Below, piece by piece: positions 26,485 through 37,777 of a DNA stretch of 64,000 bases. The DNA is from Pascua guehoae (Eukaryota > Basidiomycota > Tremellomycetes > Trichosporonales > Trichosporonaceae), in the NCBI GenBank assembly GCA_001600415.1, contig BCJX01000018.1, forward strand, positions 1 through 64,000, written 5' to 3'. The notes beneath the pieces are model-generated. The model ran no database searches. It had not been told where the DNA came from and saw only the letters and a list, made by a program, of their open reading frames with translations. The translations under genes were made by a program, and so were the position numbers. Position 1 is the stretch's first letter. Each line of letters starts with the position of its first letter.

Positions 26485-28757
26485 ATGTCCGACTACGAAG
26501 ACTTTGAGCCCCTCGACCCGACGCTGCAGAACATTCTCGACCAGAAGAGCCTCAAGTGGATCTTTTGCGGTGCGTTCTCGACCCCGCCGGTGTGCATGGT
26601 GCTTGCTTGTGTTTTTGGCCGCGTCCGGGGTCTTGTTGGGCGCTGGACACTTTGCAGGCGGCGATGCCTCTGGCCGTTGGCACTTTGGGACTGCGTCGCC
26701 GACAACGCTGACGTACAGGCGGAAAGGGCGGCGTGGGCAAGACGACGACGTCGTGCTCGCTCGCGGTCCAGCTCGCGGCTGTGCGCGAGAGCGTGCTCCT
26801 GATTGTGAGTGGAGGTATGGTCCATTGCCGACGGCGGCGGGTGCGCGATGGGGGCGGCACCGACCTTTTGCGCGCTCGGTGCAGTCGATCGCCATCGCCT
26901 TCTCCGACACTGTCGGGCATGCCAAGTCGCCTTCTGTCTGCCAGGCCATGTGCACGCCTGAAGACGAACGCGACCGCGGCCGAGGTGCTCGCTCGCTCCC
27001 CACCGACTGCAATACCCGCAATCCCGGTCCACCGCTAACGCCAGTCCACGGACCCGGCGCACAACCTGTCGGACGCGTTCAGCCAGAAGTTTGGCAAGGA
27101 TGCGACAAAGGTCAACGGCTTTGACAACCTGTACGCCATGGAGATTGACCCCAATGGGAGCATCCAGGAGATGATCGAGTCGGGTGAGTGTCGAGGACAG
27201 TGGGGGATGAGGGGCGATTGCGGAGTCTGGTGTGTGGGGAGACACGCGGAGAGGCGCACGAGAGCCGAAGAGCGGCACACCGCAGAGCAGGATGGGCGGT
27301 GTGGACGCTGCAAGCCACCCGTGGACGTGTGGTTGAACGCCCGGACGTGGAGTAGGCCCCTACGTTTACCTCTCTCCACGTCGGTTCGAGCACATGGCAG
27401 ACCTAGATGGGACTCGGAGACGGCGACAAGGGGCGAGCGCGGCGCAGAGGCCTAAAGCCGCACAAACAAATGCGGAACAGAGCCACTGCTCGAGCCTCAC
27501 CTCAACACTCTTCAACGCTGACGGCAGCCGACGCAAACGGCGGGGGTATGGGCGGCATGATGCAGGACCTTGCGTTCGCGATTCCCGGTGTTGATGAGGC
27601 CATGGGCTTTGCGGAGATTATGAAGTGAGTACTACAGGGAGTGGAGGCCGGACGAAGGGGAGACATGTTCTCCTCAACCATGGTCCGTGGTATTGGATGG
27701 AGGACCGGCTTCCGGATATGGTTCTTAACACGCGGGCAAACCGTGCGGTTGTGCGCTGGACACATTTGGCAGTGCTTCGAGGCCTCTTGAAGCCACTCAA
27801 GCCGCTGCCCTGTGTCTTGCCGCCACATGAGCCCACCCACGCCCAAATGCCGCCGGCACCCATGCCCGCTCCCCTTTACACGCCCGCTAACCCGCAGGCA
27901 CGTCAAGTCGATGGAGTTCTCGGTCATTGTCTTTGACACGGCGCCCACGGGCCACACGCTGCGTTTCCTGTCCTTCCCCAGCGTGCTGGAAAAGGCGCTC
28001 GGCAAGCTCTCGCAGCTGTCTGGACGATTCGGCCCGATGCTGCAGCAAATGTCGTCCATGTTTGGCGGCGGCGCACCACAGGAGGATATGTTCCAGAAGC
28101 TCGAGCAGATGCGCGAGATTATCACAGAGGTCAACACGCAGTTCAAGGACCCTGTGAGTGGGCGACGTGCCAGGCGGGGGTACCACATTGGTTGCCATAG
28201 CTAACACCCAGGACCTCACGACCTTTGTCTGCGTGTGCATCTCCGAGTTCCTGTCGCTCTACGAGACGGAGCGCCTAATCCAGGAGCTCACAAAGTACGA
28301 GATTGACACGCACAACATTGTCGTCAACCAGCTCCTGTTCCCCAAGAAGGGTGAGTACGAGGGCTGTTCTTGCGCGGGTGTACTGCAGACACCTGCCATG
28401 GGCTTGTTGCGATAGCTATGACTCTGGTGCATTCTCTGCATCTGGTTAAGGCAACCTTGATCTTGAAGGCGATTCCGCCAACCACCATGCCCACCACACG
28501 CCGTGCCTAAACTAACGCCAGGCGACAACTGCCAGCAGTGCAGCGTGCGGTATCAGATGCAGCAAAAGTACCTGCGCGAGGCATACGAGCTGTATGAGGA
28601 CACGTTCCACATTGTCAAGCTGCCCCTTCTTACCACGGAGGTGCGCGGCGTGGACAAGCTCAAGGAGTTTAGCAAGGTACGTGTGGGAACGGGCCCCGCG
28701 AATGAGCACCGCTGACGCTTCCAGATGCTCATCACGCCCTACGTCCCGTCCGAGTAG
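26485..28757 (+). CDS. GET3: Get3/ArsA-type ATPase for tail-anchored protein targeting
   Basis: Get3 is the cytosolic ATPase that carries tail-anchored membrane proteins to the Get1/Get2 receptor at the ER. Eight exons (26485-26569, 26719-26804, 27045-27183, 27528-27624, 27898-28153, 28212-28350, 28522-28676, 28725-28757) join in frame to 329 residues, the usual length. The deviant Walker [10 protein letters not shown] lies at residues 29-37. Switch [13 protein letters not shown] follows at 58, with catalytic Asp60. The methionine-rich client-binding region contains [13 protein letters not shown]. The [13 protein letters not shown] segment, the zinc-binding pair CQQC at 271-274 that joins the dimer, and the C-terminal PYVPSE are also present. 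Introns 2 and 3 are long for this locus (240 and 344 nt). Confidence 0.96.
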
Positions 28758-29129
28758 ATTGTCGAGTAGAGATTAGTTCTTATTGTACAGACTAGGCGAT
28801 GCATAGGGTGAGCCGGACCTTGCGGGTTGGAGACAAGGGCGGGTGCATGACGGGGCTTGGGCAGGGAGAAGCCTGCCATTGTGGAGCGACAGCAGGGTCG
28901 AGGCTGCTATTCACAGCGCCATCACTGCCAGCTTACGACAGACCAGTGTAGCACGTGGGGGATATAAGAAACCAGAACGGGAGCTGCCAAAGGTAGAGAG
29001 GCGCAATATCCCAGTGTCCACCAATCACCATAATGTACATGCCAAAGGTCACCGAGCGTAGAACTGCGAGCATATAACTGTTCTGTGATATCTAGGGTCT
29101 ACATTGTGCACCAGCTGTAGTTCATTGGA
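28758..29129. other. Convergent 3' intergenic region
   Basis: This 372-bp gap between the 3' ends of GET3 (plus) and the channel gene (minus) presumably holds both 3' UTRs. No RNA gene or coding exon is visible. Confidence 0.5.
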
Positions 29130-30925
29130 CTACACTGGCAGTAACGACTCGCCATTCCCACTGTCCCCATTTCCTTCTTCATGCGCAGTCGGGGCATTGA
29201 GGCTATCGCCACTGCTGCCTTCGCCCTGGTGCTCGATATGCTGAGTCTGGCCAAACTTTTCTCTGCGCTTGGTGGTCATGCTGCGGCCGAGCTTTTGGAA
29301 GCCGCCGCTGACGGCGCGTGAAATGTTGCCGCCTTCTCCGCGCTGCTGCAGGCGCTCGGTGTGGGCGTGTGTTGCCATTTCCTGCGCGGCTGCGGCGGCC
29401 ACGTATGGTGCCGTGTGCGGTCGCGACGAGTCGGCGAGGAGAAACGTCTGGAGCGTGGTGCCGACGAGCACGCCGGCAATGTTGGTGAGGCACATCATGG
29501 CCGTCCAGCGGGGTGGGAACGCCTTGGTCGTCTTCCATATACAGGCGACTGCGAATCGTGATCCCAAGTCTCGGGCCGTGTTGAGCTATGGTGTCAGCAG
29601 CTGCTGGTGCTCGAGCTGAGCTGAGCTGAGCTGAGCTGAGCAGCAAGCAGGTTTGGTACGCACAGCGACGCCGTTGGGTCCATATGCAGTCAAGACGATG
29701 AGAAAAGTGAGGCCGATAAAGCCCGCGCCGGAAGTGGGCGCGACGAACACTACCATTAGTCGCAGGGTCCCTGACATTGCAGGTAGGTGGTATCGGCGTT
29801 TGACGCACCGTTCGAAGTATCGAGAATGGAAAACACAACCAAGCCGACAAGCATCGAGGAAAAGAACTCGTTGAGAAACGTAATACCATACTTTGTCCAT
29901 CCCGGTGCAGGGTAGACCCCAATGCACGACGCCGGCTGGGCGTCAATCATCCCTTTGGGTTGAACGTTTGCAAATGGTCTGATTTTTTACCTACCCCGGC
30001 GGTTGTAAAGATCAAATCATACTGGCCAGCCTCGGTCATCTCCTTCGATATTTGCGGAAGAGCAGGGATGTTTTGAACGTAGACCATGAGCGAGGCCATC
30101 CATGCCCCAAGGAGCTGGGCAATGACGTAGACTGGACCGTCAGCGACATCTGGGGTTGGGCGGTCCACATGTTGACGCAACGTACGGGGCAGCTTCCATA
30201 CGGGGAACCCCTTGAAGATGACAAAGACGATTGTGAGTGACGGACTGAGATGTCCTCCCGACACTGGGCCGACGACAATGACCGCGAGTGCGATACTGTT
30301 TGGGAGTCAACTCGGGGGTCATGTTTTCTGCCATCCAGATTGGAAACAGTACGAACGCTACCGCAAATGTGAATGCTTCGGTAAGGTTGTCGCCTCGTGT
30401 TGGATTGTCCGTCCTCATGGCAAGATACCACTGTGTAACCGCACCCTGCAAGTGAGTGCCATGTCGATGATGTCGGCATGTCCAGTCGTGGTCTGGGAGC
30501 TTACCTCACCGGCCCAGCAGAAGATGAACACTCCACTGCGTTGTTAGCCGTCAGTCTTGACAAACAACGTCCACGGCGCCACCACCATGAGCTCGCTCCA
30601 CACCCTAAGGGTGTGGGGGGCCACTCACAGAAACTCGGCAATCAACTCCATCAAGAGCTTGGGCCGATGTGCCTCGTACACCAGCTGCCAGTGTGGTGCC
30701 GGGTCGCGCGCCCTTGGCCGCGCAATTTCGCGCTGGCCAAAGATGTCGGGGACACCGACTGATGTGTGAGTTTCACCCCCATGTGCTTGGAATGTGCTTG
30801 GACAGAGCTGGACCGCCGGGGCTCACCTTCTAGTGTTCGCGGCCGCTCATCCATGGCTGTGCGTGTGGGATGGGTGAGAGGAGGTGAGACAAAGCAACAC
30901 CCGGGCACTAACCCAAGGTGGACAT
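29130..30925 (-). CDS. Aquaglyceroporin-like MIP channel with altered NPA boxes
   Basis: Nine exons (30913-30925, 30827-30856, 30629-30758, 30505-30535, 30357-30445, 30186-30295, 29991-30131, 29809-29952, 29664-29770) plus a final exon 29130-29585 join in frame to 416 residues, so the gene has ten exons in all. Segments match the MIP family: LLMELIAEFLGVFIFCWAGE (TM1), SGGHLSPSLT (loop B), LYVIAQLLGAWMASLMVY (TM3), FSILDTSN and NTARDLGSRFA (loop E). The canonical NPA boxes are replaced by SPS (about 115-117) and NTA (267-269). The Arg-Asp after the second box is typical of glycerol facilitators. N- and C-terminal extensions (about 65 and 130 residues) are cytosolic. It likely conducts glycerol or other small solutes across the plasma membrane, but selectivity cannot be inferred. 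The 13-nt first exon is the least certain part. Confidence 0.85.
29612..29641 (+). repeat. GAGCT pentanucleotide repeat in intron
   Basis: About six GAGCT units lie inside the last intron of the channel gene (29586-29663). The tract is likely to vary in length between strains. Confidence 0.85.
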
Positions 30926-31706
30926 GGGGTGGCAACTGGTCGGAAGAGAGGTTATGTATGCCCGGACATAGCGGGTAAATGCCGCGACGGGTACGGCCTC
31001 AGCTTGTGGGGCAACGGATCTAGGAGTAGTATCGTTGGCGCGTCACGGCGTATTTGATCAGAAATGCTTAAATGGTGGTAGAGGCAGCTAGAGGACACAG
31101 TGAGCAGGACGATCATGGACGTCGACAGGTGCACGACGTTCGGGCAAACAGCGGTTGCTCGGGTGACAGACCATGGCCTATGGTTGGGCCTGGCCCAGTT
31201 GGTAATAGCTGCACTGCCAGTGGGAGCGAGCTGGGGTACCATCCCTGGAAGAAGTGGGGGACGTGGATGAGGGTGGTCAAGTGACCGTAATGGACTGGCT
31301 CATGATCCCCGTACGGAGACTGCATGGTGGGAAATGAGCGACGCGGCGAAGGTGTGCGTCGATACTGGGTGACGTCAGTGGCAGATCGACTTAGCATTCC
31401 AAGGATCAGCATTGGACATGATGGACAGAGTGGAATCGTCTCTAACACTGTGCTTGCTGCACGTGAGTGTTGCAGGCTGCATGCTGTGCTTGGTGGTTGG
31501 TATTGGAGAGAGATGGATGGTGATGGGATACTGTGCGCCGCGACAGTCTTGGATGTGGCTGGCTGGGGGACATTGCGGGTGGAGGAGCGGAAGCAAATCG
31601 GACGCGTCACGACGCGACGCGACTGCATTTTGTCTCATCCCTGCTCTCCTCATGATGGCTGGTTTCAGTTCTTCTCACCACATTGCCCAATCCACACCGA
31701 CCGACA
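30926..31706. other. Divergent promoter region
   Basis: This 781-bp gap separates the starts of the channel gene (minus) and the LRR-like gene (plus). No ORF or RNA gene is supported. The two genes could share control elements, but I see no clear motif. Confidence 0.45.
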
Positions 31707-34033
31707 ATGTACGACAAGATCACAAGTGGTATAGGCGGTGAGATCACAGACTCGTCCTTCCGGTACGTTCTCGTGGTCGGCGCAAGCTAACCTCAGTGTG
31801 ACGGGAACAACCAAGCCACAATGGCTACTGCGCCCACTTCCTCTGGCACAAGTCAACCCGGAGGCCCTGAAACGACCATGTCCTCGCGGACCGGCCGAGA
31901 GCCTCCAGTCGTACTGTCTGACGGTGCTGTCGCGCGAGTTCCACAACCTGCGACCAAACGCCTTGACGGGACTCCCGGGGCATCTCGTGGCCCGCGTCAT
32001 GGCCCGCATCAACATGGACCGCGGGTACGAGGCCAACTCGCCTCAGTCCGCCATGCAGCCGGATAGCGCGACAATGTGGGCGTGTATCGCGCTCGGCGAC
32101 CCTGAGGGCGCGGCAAAGTGGTCACCACAGCGGCAGCTCGCGCTGCCAAGCTCGGCCACACTCGCACACCTGCCCCGCACCGACAAGTATGGTGGGGAGG
32201 ACGCCGACCACCCACTGAACACCCTTCCGGTGCTGTACGCGTCGCTGCAACCGCCTCCCCGCTTTCCGCTCTTCACGACACTCTCGCTGGTCGGGATGGA
32301 CACGTCGGTCAACAATACCAGCATACAGGCCCTCAAATTCTGCACACATCTGACGGCACTGTGGATGAGGGGCTCTAGTACCGTGACAGACGACGGAATC
32401 CGCCTGCTCGCCATGGCACTCGTCCTCCCAGGAGCCCAGGACGAGAGCGAGGGGCGCGGCATGTGGCGTCTCCGCGCGTGGTACCTCCCTGGGTGCAAGG
32501 GCGTGAGCGACCGTTCGCTCAAGTCGTTTGCGCGGTGGCCGGGGCTTTCGGTGCTTGGTGGGTTGATCAAGGTGCGCGGTGATGCTGACACCAGACCTCC
32601 GCGACACGTCGTGCACAGAGGCTGCACCCATCGCGTTCAACACGGCCAACAAGGCAGTGTTCTCGGGTCTCCAGCCCGAGTTCAAGGCGTGTACCGCTGG
32701 CCTGCGCGACCTGTTCACGCAACGCGACGGACCCGAGGAAGTGCTCAACAAGCTGTGCTTAACGCTGCTAAAGGCTGAGGTGCCTGAGGGCCCAGAGGAG
32801 CGACGCCATCTTGCGTTCCATCTCACGCACGCCGACCGGGCGCCTCCGGACGAATGGCTGTATGAACCACGGTCGACAGCTCCCAAGATGAGGGAGGCAG
32901 ACTTCCACAACACCAACATGGCATATCGCCACGGCATGGGGCGTGTATTCGGCAATGGTGTGCGGTACCTCGAGGACGAGACGGGCGACCTCCGGCGCCG
33001 CGCCAGGATCAGGGGGGAGATTGAGAACACGGACATTGACGATGCGCACCAGCGGGCCAAGGGCAAGAAGACCGAAAAGCGGTGGTGGCACATGACCGAG
33101 GAGGAGCGGTACGCCGAGGCGGTCAAGAGGAACAAGGAGCTGTGCGAGTCGCGGTGGAGCAGCGGGTGGGGCCACGTGCCGCACATTGTGGGCAAAAAGT
33201 TCAAGGACAAGTCGGCCGACGCGCGCGCCTTGGCCGTGGCCACGAACAGGGGCGTGCGTGTCGATACCCAGCACGACGCGGGCGAGCACGAGGTCGTCAA
33301 GGGCGACAAGCGGGTCATGCTCGTCCGTGTCGTGCACCCCCAGTGGCGGCGGCTCGAGTGGGCAAACCTCGCGGCGCAGAGGGCGAGGGCAGAGGCGGTC
33401 GCTCGCCCCACCAAGCGTGCGCGTGTTACTACCGACCTGGCAGAGATGCTGAGTTTCATCCCCGACATGCCCGAGTCGGACGACGCGCCGGATCTGGGCG
33501 CCACGCAGTCGTCCAGTCAGGCGAGCGCGTCGCCCACGGCGAGCCAGGACATCAATTGGGCGACGAGTCAGGATATCAAACCGTTCATTTTCGAGCGCAA
33601 GCCGTCGAGCCAGGACAGAAAGCCGATCATCCCAGACCCCCTCAGCCCAGAGCTCAGCTGGTCGAGTCCAGCGCGTAGGGCGCGGACGAGCGCAACACCC
33701 ACACCGCGCCAGTCACAGCCCCAGCCGTCCCAGCGCCGCCCGCAGGCTTCGCCGTCGTCGTCGTCACCGCCGTCGTCGTCGTCACCGCCGTCGTCGTCGC
33801 CGCCATCGGACCGCATCGGGACCCCACCCCCACCCTCGTCGGCGCCGTTCAATCCCTTCCGCCGTGCGGCGCCTCCAAAGACGGCGTCAGGTGTGCGGCC
33901 CCTGGACGCTCGCGACGAAAAGCCCGACATGCTCGCGTTTGCGAGCTCGGGGCGGAAACGCGCGTTTGGGGGCGCGAGTGAGGCGCCGGTCGATGTGAAG
34001 CGGAAAGGTATGCGCATGTTTGGGCGCAAGTGA
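31707..34033 (+). CDS. Leucine-rich-repeat-like protein with disordered tail
   Basis: Three exons (31707-31762, 31797-32557, 32595-34033) join in frame to 751 residues. Introns are 34 and 37 nt. Residues about 170-300 show AMN1/F-box-like leucine-rich spacing: FTTLSLVGMD, LKFCTHLTALWMRG, GIRLLAMAL, WPGLSVLDLRDT. The middle is charged and includes a basic helical stretch (WWHMTEEERYAEAVKRNKEL). The last 200 residues are disordered, with SQDI/SSQ repeats and an 18-bp repeat encoding SSSPP. A terminal basic segment KRKGMRMFGRK follows and could be a nuclear signal. The second intron donor was chosen because only it keeps the leucine register across the junction. I do not recognise the specific family. 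A substrate-adaptor role is a guess from the repeats. Confidence 0.75.
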
Positions 34034-35862
34034 GGCCGTGGCGAGGCGCGGGGAGTGAACGTTAGTGTATTTGAGTGACGGGGAGCTCAGGTCTGTAGTA
34101 TTACACGCTGTATGCATTTCTAGTATCTAATCACCGGCTGCAACTCCATACGCGCAGTCTGCACTTTGGAAACCAAACAGCACACAGTCCGCGAACTTGC
34201 AAATCATGAGGTATAAATGTCCAGCACCCGAGTCAAGGCCCCCGAATCTACCCCGCCCCCAACGAGGACGCGGTATAGGGGACCTCCGGCTTATTATCAA
34301 GGTCTTGGTTTTGTGGGTTTGTCTTCCCCCCGGCCGGGTACCGCGAGCTAGAGAGCTGGCAGGGGCCGGGCGACGAGCGCCCAGCGGGTCGGGGGGTTGG
34401 GAGGGAGGGAAGGGATGTTGGGAAAGAAAGGGGTGGGAGGGGGGGAGAGGAGGGAAGGAGGAGAGAAGGAGGGAAGGAGGAGAGGAGGAGGACAGGACAT
34501 GAGAAGGTAGGCGGTGAGGAGTAAGTCGCGGGGTCGGACTGTTGACGGAGCTGGCACGTCGTCGTTCAGCCGCGTCCAGACGGCCAATGGAGACGACCAG
34601 TCTGCCCCGGTATGAGGAACGCATCAGAGGAGCTGCCGATGCCCGAGTGTCGCGAGCGGGCTTGTTGAGCTTGCTGAGCTTGCGTACATGTTGGGTCGAG
34701 GAAAAGGTGGAATGGACAGAGTGTAAAAGTCGGGCGAATGCAGAGACGCAAGAAAGGGTTGGTCGGCCGGTTGTGACTTTGGTGCGGACACTGTGGGAGA
34801 CGGGTGCCACAAGGTTCGGCCTGATCGGGGTTTGACACGTGTTGGTCACGTGGTCGATGCTAGCGAGTTCTGTTGACAACAATAACGCCCGCAGCCAAAG
34901 GGGCAGTGATTAACCATTATGGCTGAATTTGTTCAGTGTCCTATCCTCAACATGCCCTGTTGGGAACACCTGGCACCGCTCACTGCGACTGCAGACGGCT
35001 AAACTCATCCATGTCCATGTGCCTCGCGGCTTCCAACATGTCCAGGCGATCCATGTCAGGGAGAGTACCCATCGCGACGCGTTGTACGCGCGCGCCACAT
35101 ATAAGGTTTGGGGGGCTCGGTGCCAAACCCCTCGGACCGCCGATGCCCAATGGGGTCGACAGGGAACGCGAGCGCGGGCTCGGCGTTGCAAGGCCGCTCC
35201 GCACTAGGTACATATTAAGCAATTGCATCCGGACAACATGCTTGTTCTCCTCGTTGTATGGTTTGCGTTTACGACGTTTCACTCAGGATCAAACCCGTTC
35301 GCTGTGCCTGTTTCGCGGCGTGCCTGTGACCGATCGCGATTAACCTTTGGCGCCGTGCCCATCCATTGCCAGTGTGGCAGCGGGCAGCGGGGAGGGGTAG
35401 CCGCATCGCCGCGACGGCGCCGACCGACAAACCGAGCGCAGCAAGCGACGAGGTGCAGAGGGGCAGAGGGGCAGAAGGGCCGATGGAGAGGGTCGGTGGC
35501 GCGATTGTGCGGGCTTGGTGTGTCTGGCGCTGGTCCGGCGCTGGTGTGGCGCTGGTTCGTCTGGCGTTTCGGCAGACCCCTAACTTACCTTTGACGCGTA
35601 CCGCGGGTGCACTGGGGCTTTTTTTACCTTACTGATCATTCGAGGCGATTCTCATGTTTAGAGAAGCGGGGCTGTGCTCGCGTCTTGGAGCTGGAGCTGC
35701 AGAGCTTTGAGGCCATCCTGACCTCGGTGAGCTGACCTGGGGGGGTTTTTTTTTCCTTGCCTTGCCTGGTCGCGGGGAGAGCCTGGAGACGCCGGGGACG
35801 TGTATATAAACCTGCCCAACACAGAGCCCGCCCCCATCCCATCTGATCTCGTATCTCTCACC
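34034..35862. other. Gene-less region upstream of cysteine-rich protein
   Basis: This 1.8-kb interval contains a homopurine tract on the plus strand (about 34388-34498, G and A only except for isolated bases), mixed sequence, and a TATA box at its end. No coding gene is supported. Confidence 0.5.
35803..35810 (+). promoter_or_regulatory. TATA box of the cysteine-rich GPI protein gene
   Basis: TATATAAA lies 53 bp upstream of the ATG at 35863. It is one of the clearest TATA elements in the window and fits a regulated, highly expressed secreted protein. Confidence 0.6.
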
Positions 35863-36862
35863 ATGCTCGCCGTAACACTTTCCCTCGTCGTCTCTCTGCT
35901 CGCGCCCCTCGTGGCCGCCGAAGCCGACACCTCGCCCTTCAATCCGCTCACGCCCTTTGCCTTTCGCCGCGATGTTCGCTACGCCAAGCGCCAGGGCTGC
36001 CCTTCGATTTATGTAGAGTGTGGCAGCGACGGGTGTATGCCCGCTGGCGCTGTGTGTTGCGGTGAAAGTGAGTACAGAGTGGACAGTGTGCCACATTCGC
36101 TTCCAGCGTGACCATTGCTGACTTACAGAGGGGTATTGTGATGCGGGGTAAGTGGACAAACAAGTTCTCGTTTGGGTTTCATGCCGTGGATCGCTGGATT
36201 ATGATAGTGTCTCCCGTTGGGGTGGACGTTGAGCCATCCTCTCCACGCCCGTTGGTCGCCGACTGCACGTGGACTCGAACTCGTTCCTCCACCCCACTAT
36301 CGTCCCAATCGATGCTAACGTCCAGCGATTATTGCGCGACGGGCGGCTGCTGTCCCGTTGGCAGGATCTGCAGTGAGTAACCTCTGTCTGAACCTCAGCT
36401 CACCCGCCAGGGGGCACAGCCGGCACAACGACCGTGGATCTCTATGACTCGACCGACTACCCGGCCCCGACAAACGGGGACAACACCGGGGGCCAAGCCC
36501 AGGGGCAGCAGGCAACCAACGGCGGCGGCGCCGATAACTCCATGGCGGGCCCCCAGCCTGGCGACACCACCACCGCGGTCGGCGGAGTGGGCGGCGGGCC
36601 GGACATCCCCACGCTGACTGACCCCGGGATCGCCGTCACCGAGGGCTTCCCCGGCGCCACTAGCAACGGCCTCCCCGGCACCACTACCAACGGCCTCCCC
36701 GGCACTACCGCTCCAGGCACTCTGCCCGTGACTGCAGCCGGGTCATCGCCATCGACAACCGATGTGCCGATCCCGCAGCCCGCTGCCCCCCAGAACGCGG
36801 CACGCCGTGTCGCCCCTGCTGGCGGCTTGGCTGTCGCTGCCCTTGTCGCGTGGATGCTCTGA
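35863..36862 (+). CDS. Secreted cysteine-rich protein, GPI-anchor candidate
   Basis: Four exons (35863-36067, 36129-36147, 36326-36372, 36411-36862) join in frame to 240 residues. A signal peptide is clear (MLAVTLSLVVSLLAPLVAA). After a probable Kex2-type site (AKR) comes a compact cysteine-rich module of about 40 residues with CC pairs: VCCGEKGYCDAG and YCATGGCCPVGRIC. It is spread over all four exons, including one of 19 nt. The rest is Thr/Gly/Pro-rich with NGLPGTT-type repeats, likely O-glycosylated. It ends in a hydrophobic segment AGGLAVAALVAWML, as expected for GPI attachment. Cell-wall or surface location is inferred. No enzymatic domain is visible. Confidence 0.82.
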
Positions 36863-36918
36863 GCGGCCGAAGCCCACGAGGACCCGCCAGCAGCCCAGAT
36901 CCTACCCCAATAACAGCA
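36863..36918. other. Short gap between GPI protein gene and tRNA-Asp
   Basis: Only 56 bp separate the stop codon from the tRNA, so the mRNA 3' UTR probably overlaps the tRNA gene or ends very early. Confidence 0.5.
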
Positions 36919-37000
36919 TCTCTGTTCGTATATCGGTTAGTATGCTCGCTTGTCATCCTATGGTGCGCGGGAGAGCGGAGTTCGACTCTCCGACAGAGAG
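36919..37000 (+). tRNA. tRNA-Asp (anticodon GTC) with 10-nt intron
   Basis: The acceptor TCTCTGT pairs with ACAGAGA, with discriminator G. The D-loop contains CGGTTAGTATG. The anticodon stem CTCGC/GCGGG encloses a loop starting TTGTCA (anticodon GTC at 36952-36954). A 10-nt intron (36956-36965) sits after base 37, the canonical position. The T-arm is CGGAG TTCGACT CTCCG. A T5 terminator follows at 37008-37012. Without removing the ten bases the anticodon stem cannot close. Confidence 0.93.
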
Positions 37001-37777
37001 CTCAGGCTTTTTAGTAGCCTTCGGAGTCGGTTTGTTGCGCCGTCAGGCGTTGGGGATGGCTTGGGAGGCTTTAGTGATGGAATGGCGGACTTTGAATGAA
37101 CTTTTTTAATACCGAGCATGCTTTGAGACGTATGGCAGCAACCACTGTGTCAGACTTGGTCGAATGTTCAGCAGATATTCTGAGGGCTCGAGCGTCGAGA
37201 TGGGCGCGTGCGAAGCAGATACTGACGATGGGGTAGCACGCCTCAGTTTGTGCGGGCTGTGTGGCGGTGTAGAGGTTGGGCTTCATGTTGTGGCAGGTAG
37301 CCAAGCCTCAAATCACAGGCACCATTGCCGCACCAAAGGTACACAAGGGTGCAGACTCCAATGCCCAGGCTGGTTTTCTACTACTTTACTCATGTTTGTT
37401 GTCGCGCACTTTACGATAAATGAGACGACTTGACTTGACCAGGTGCCACAGCGTCGCTTCGGGTAGACACTATTCGTGGAACGCGAAAGAGGCACGGGTT
37501 CCGGTCCGTCCCTGGCCAGCAAAATATCTCCGCCCCGATGTCCGCTTCCCGCTACCAGCGGTCTTGCTACGCGGAGTACGTCACTCACATCTTGCGTATG
37601 GCCTGCCTGCCTTCACCACACTACTATAGACTCCCGATCTCCGCTTCATAGGAGATTGTACCTTTGTTCCCATACAAGACCGACGTCCATGATGAAAGAG
37701 CTGTGGCTTCCCCACGACCTGGTCAACGTTCGTAGACCCAACAGCATACCACAGCATACCACAGCGAAGCCGACACG
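37001..37777. other. Intergenic region upstream of dehydrogenase
   Basis: This 777-bp gap contains the tRNA terminator and the promoter of the SDR gene. A CATACCACAG unit is tandemly repeated three times just ahead of the start (about 37743-37764). Confidence 0.5.
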
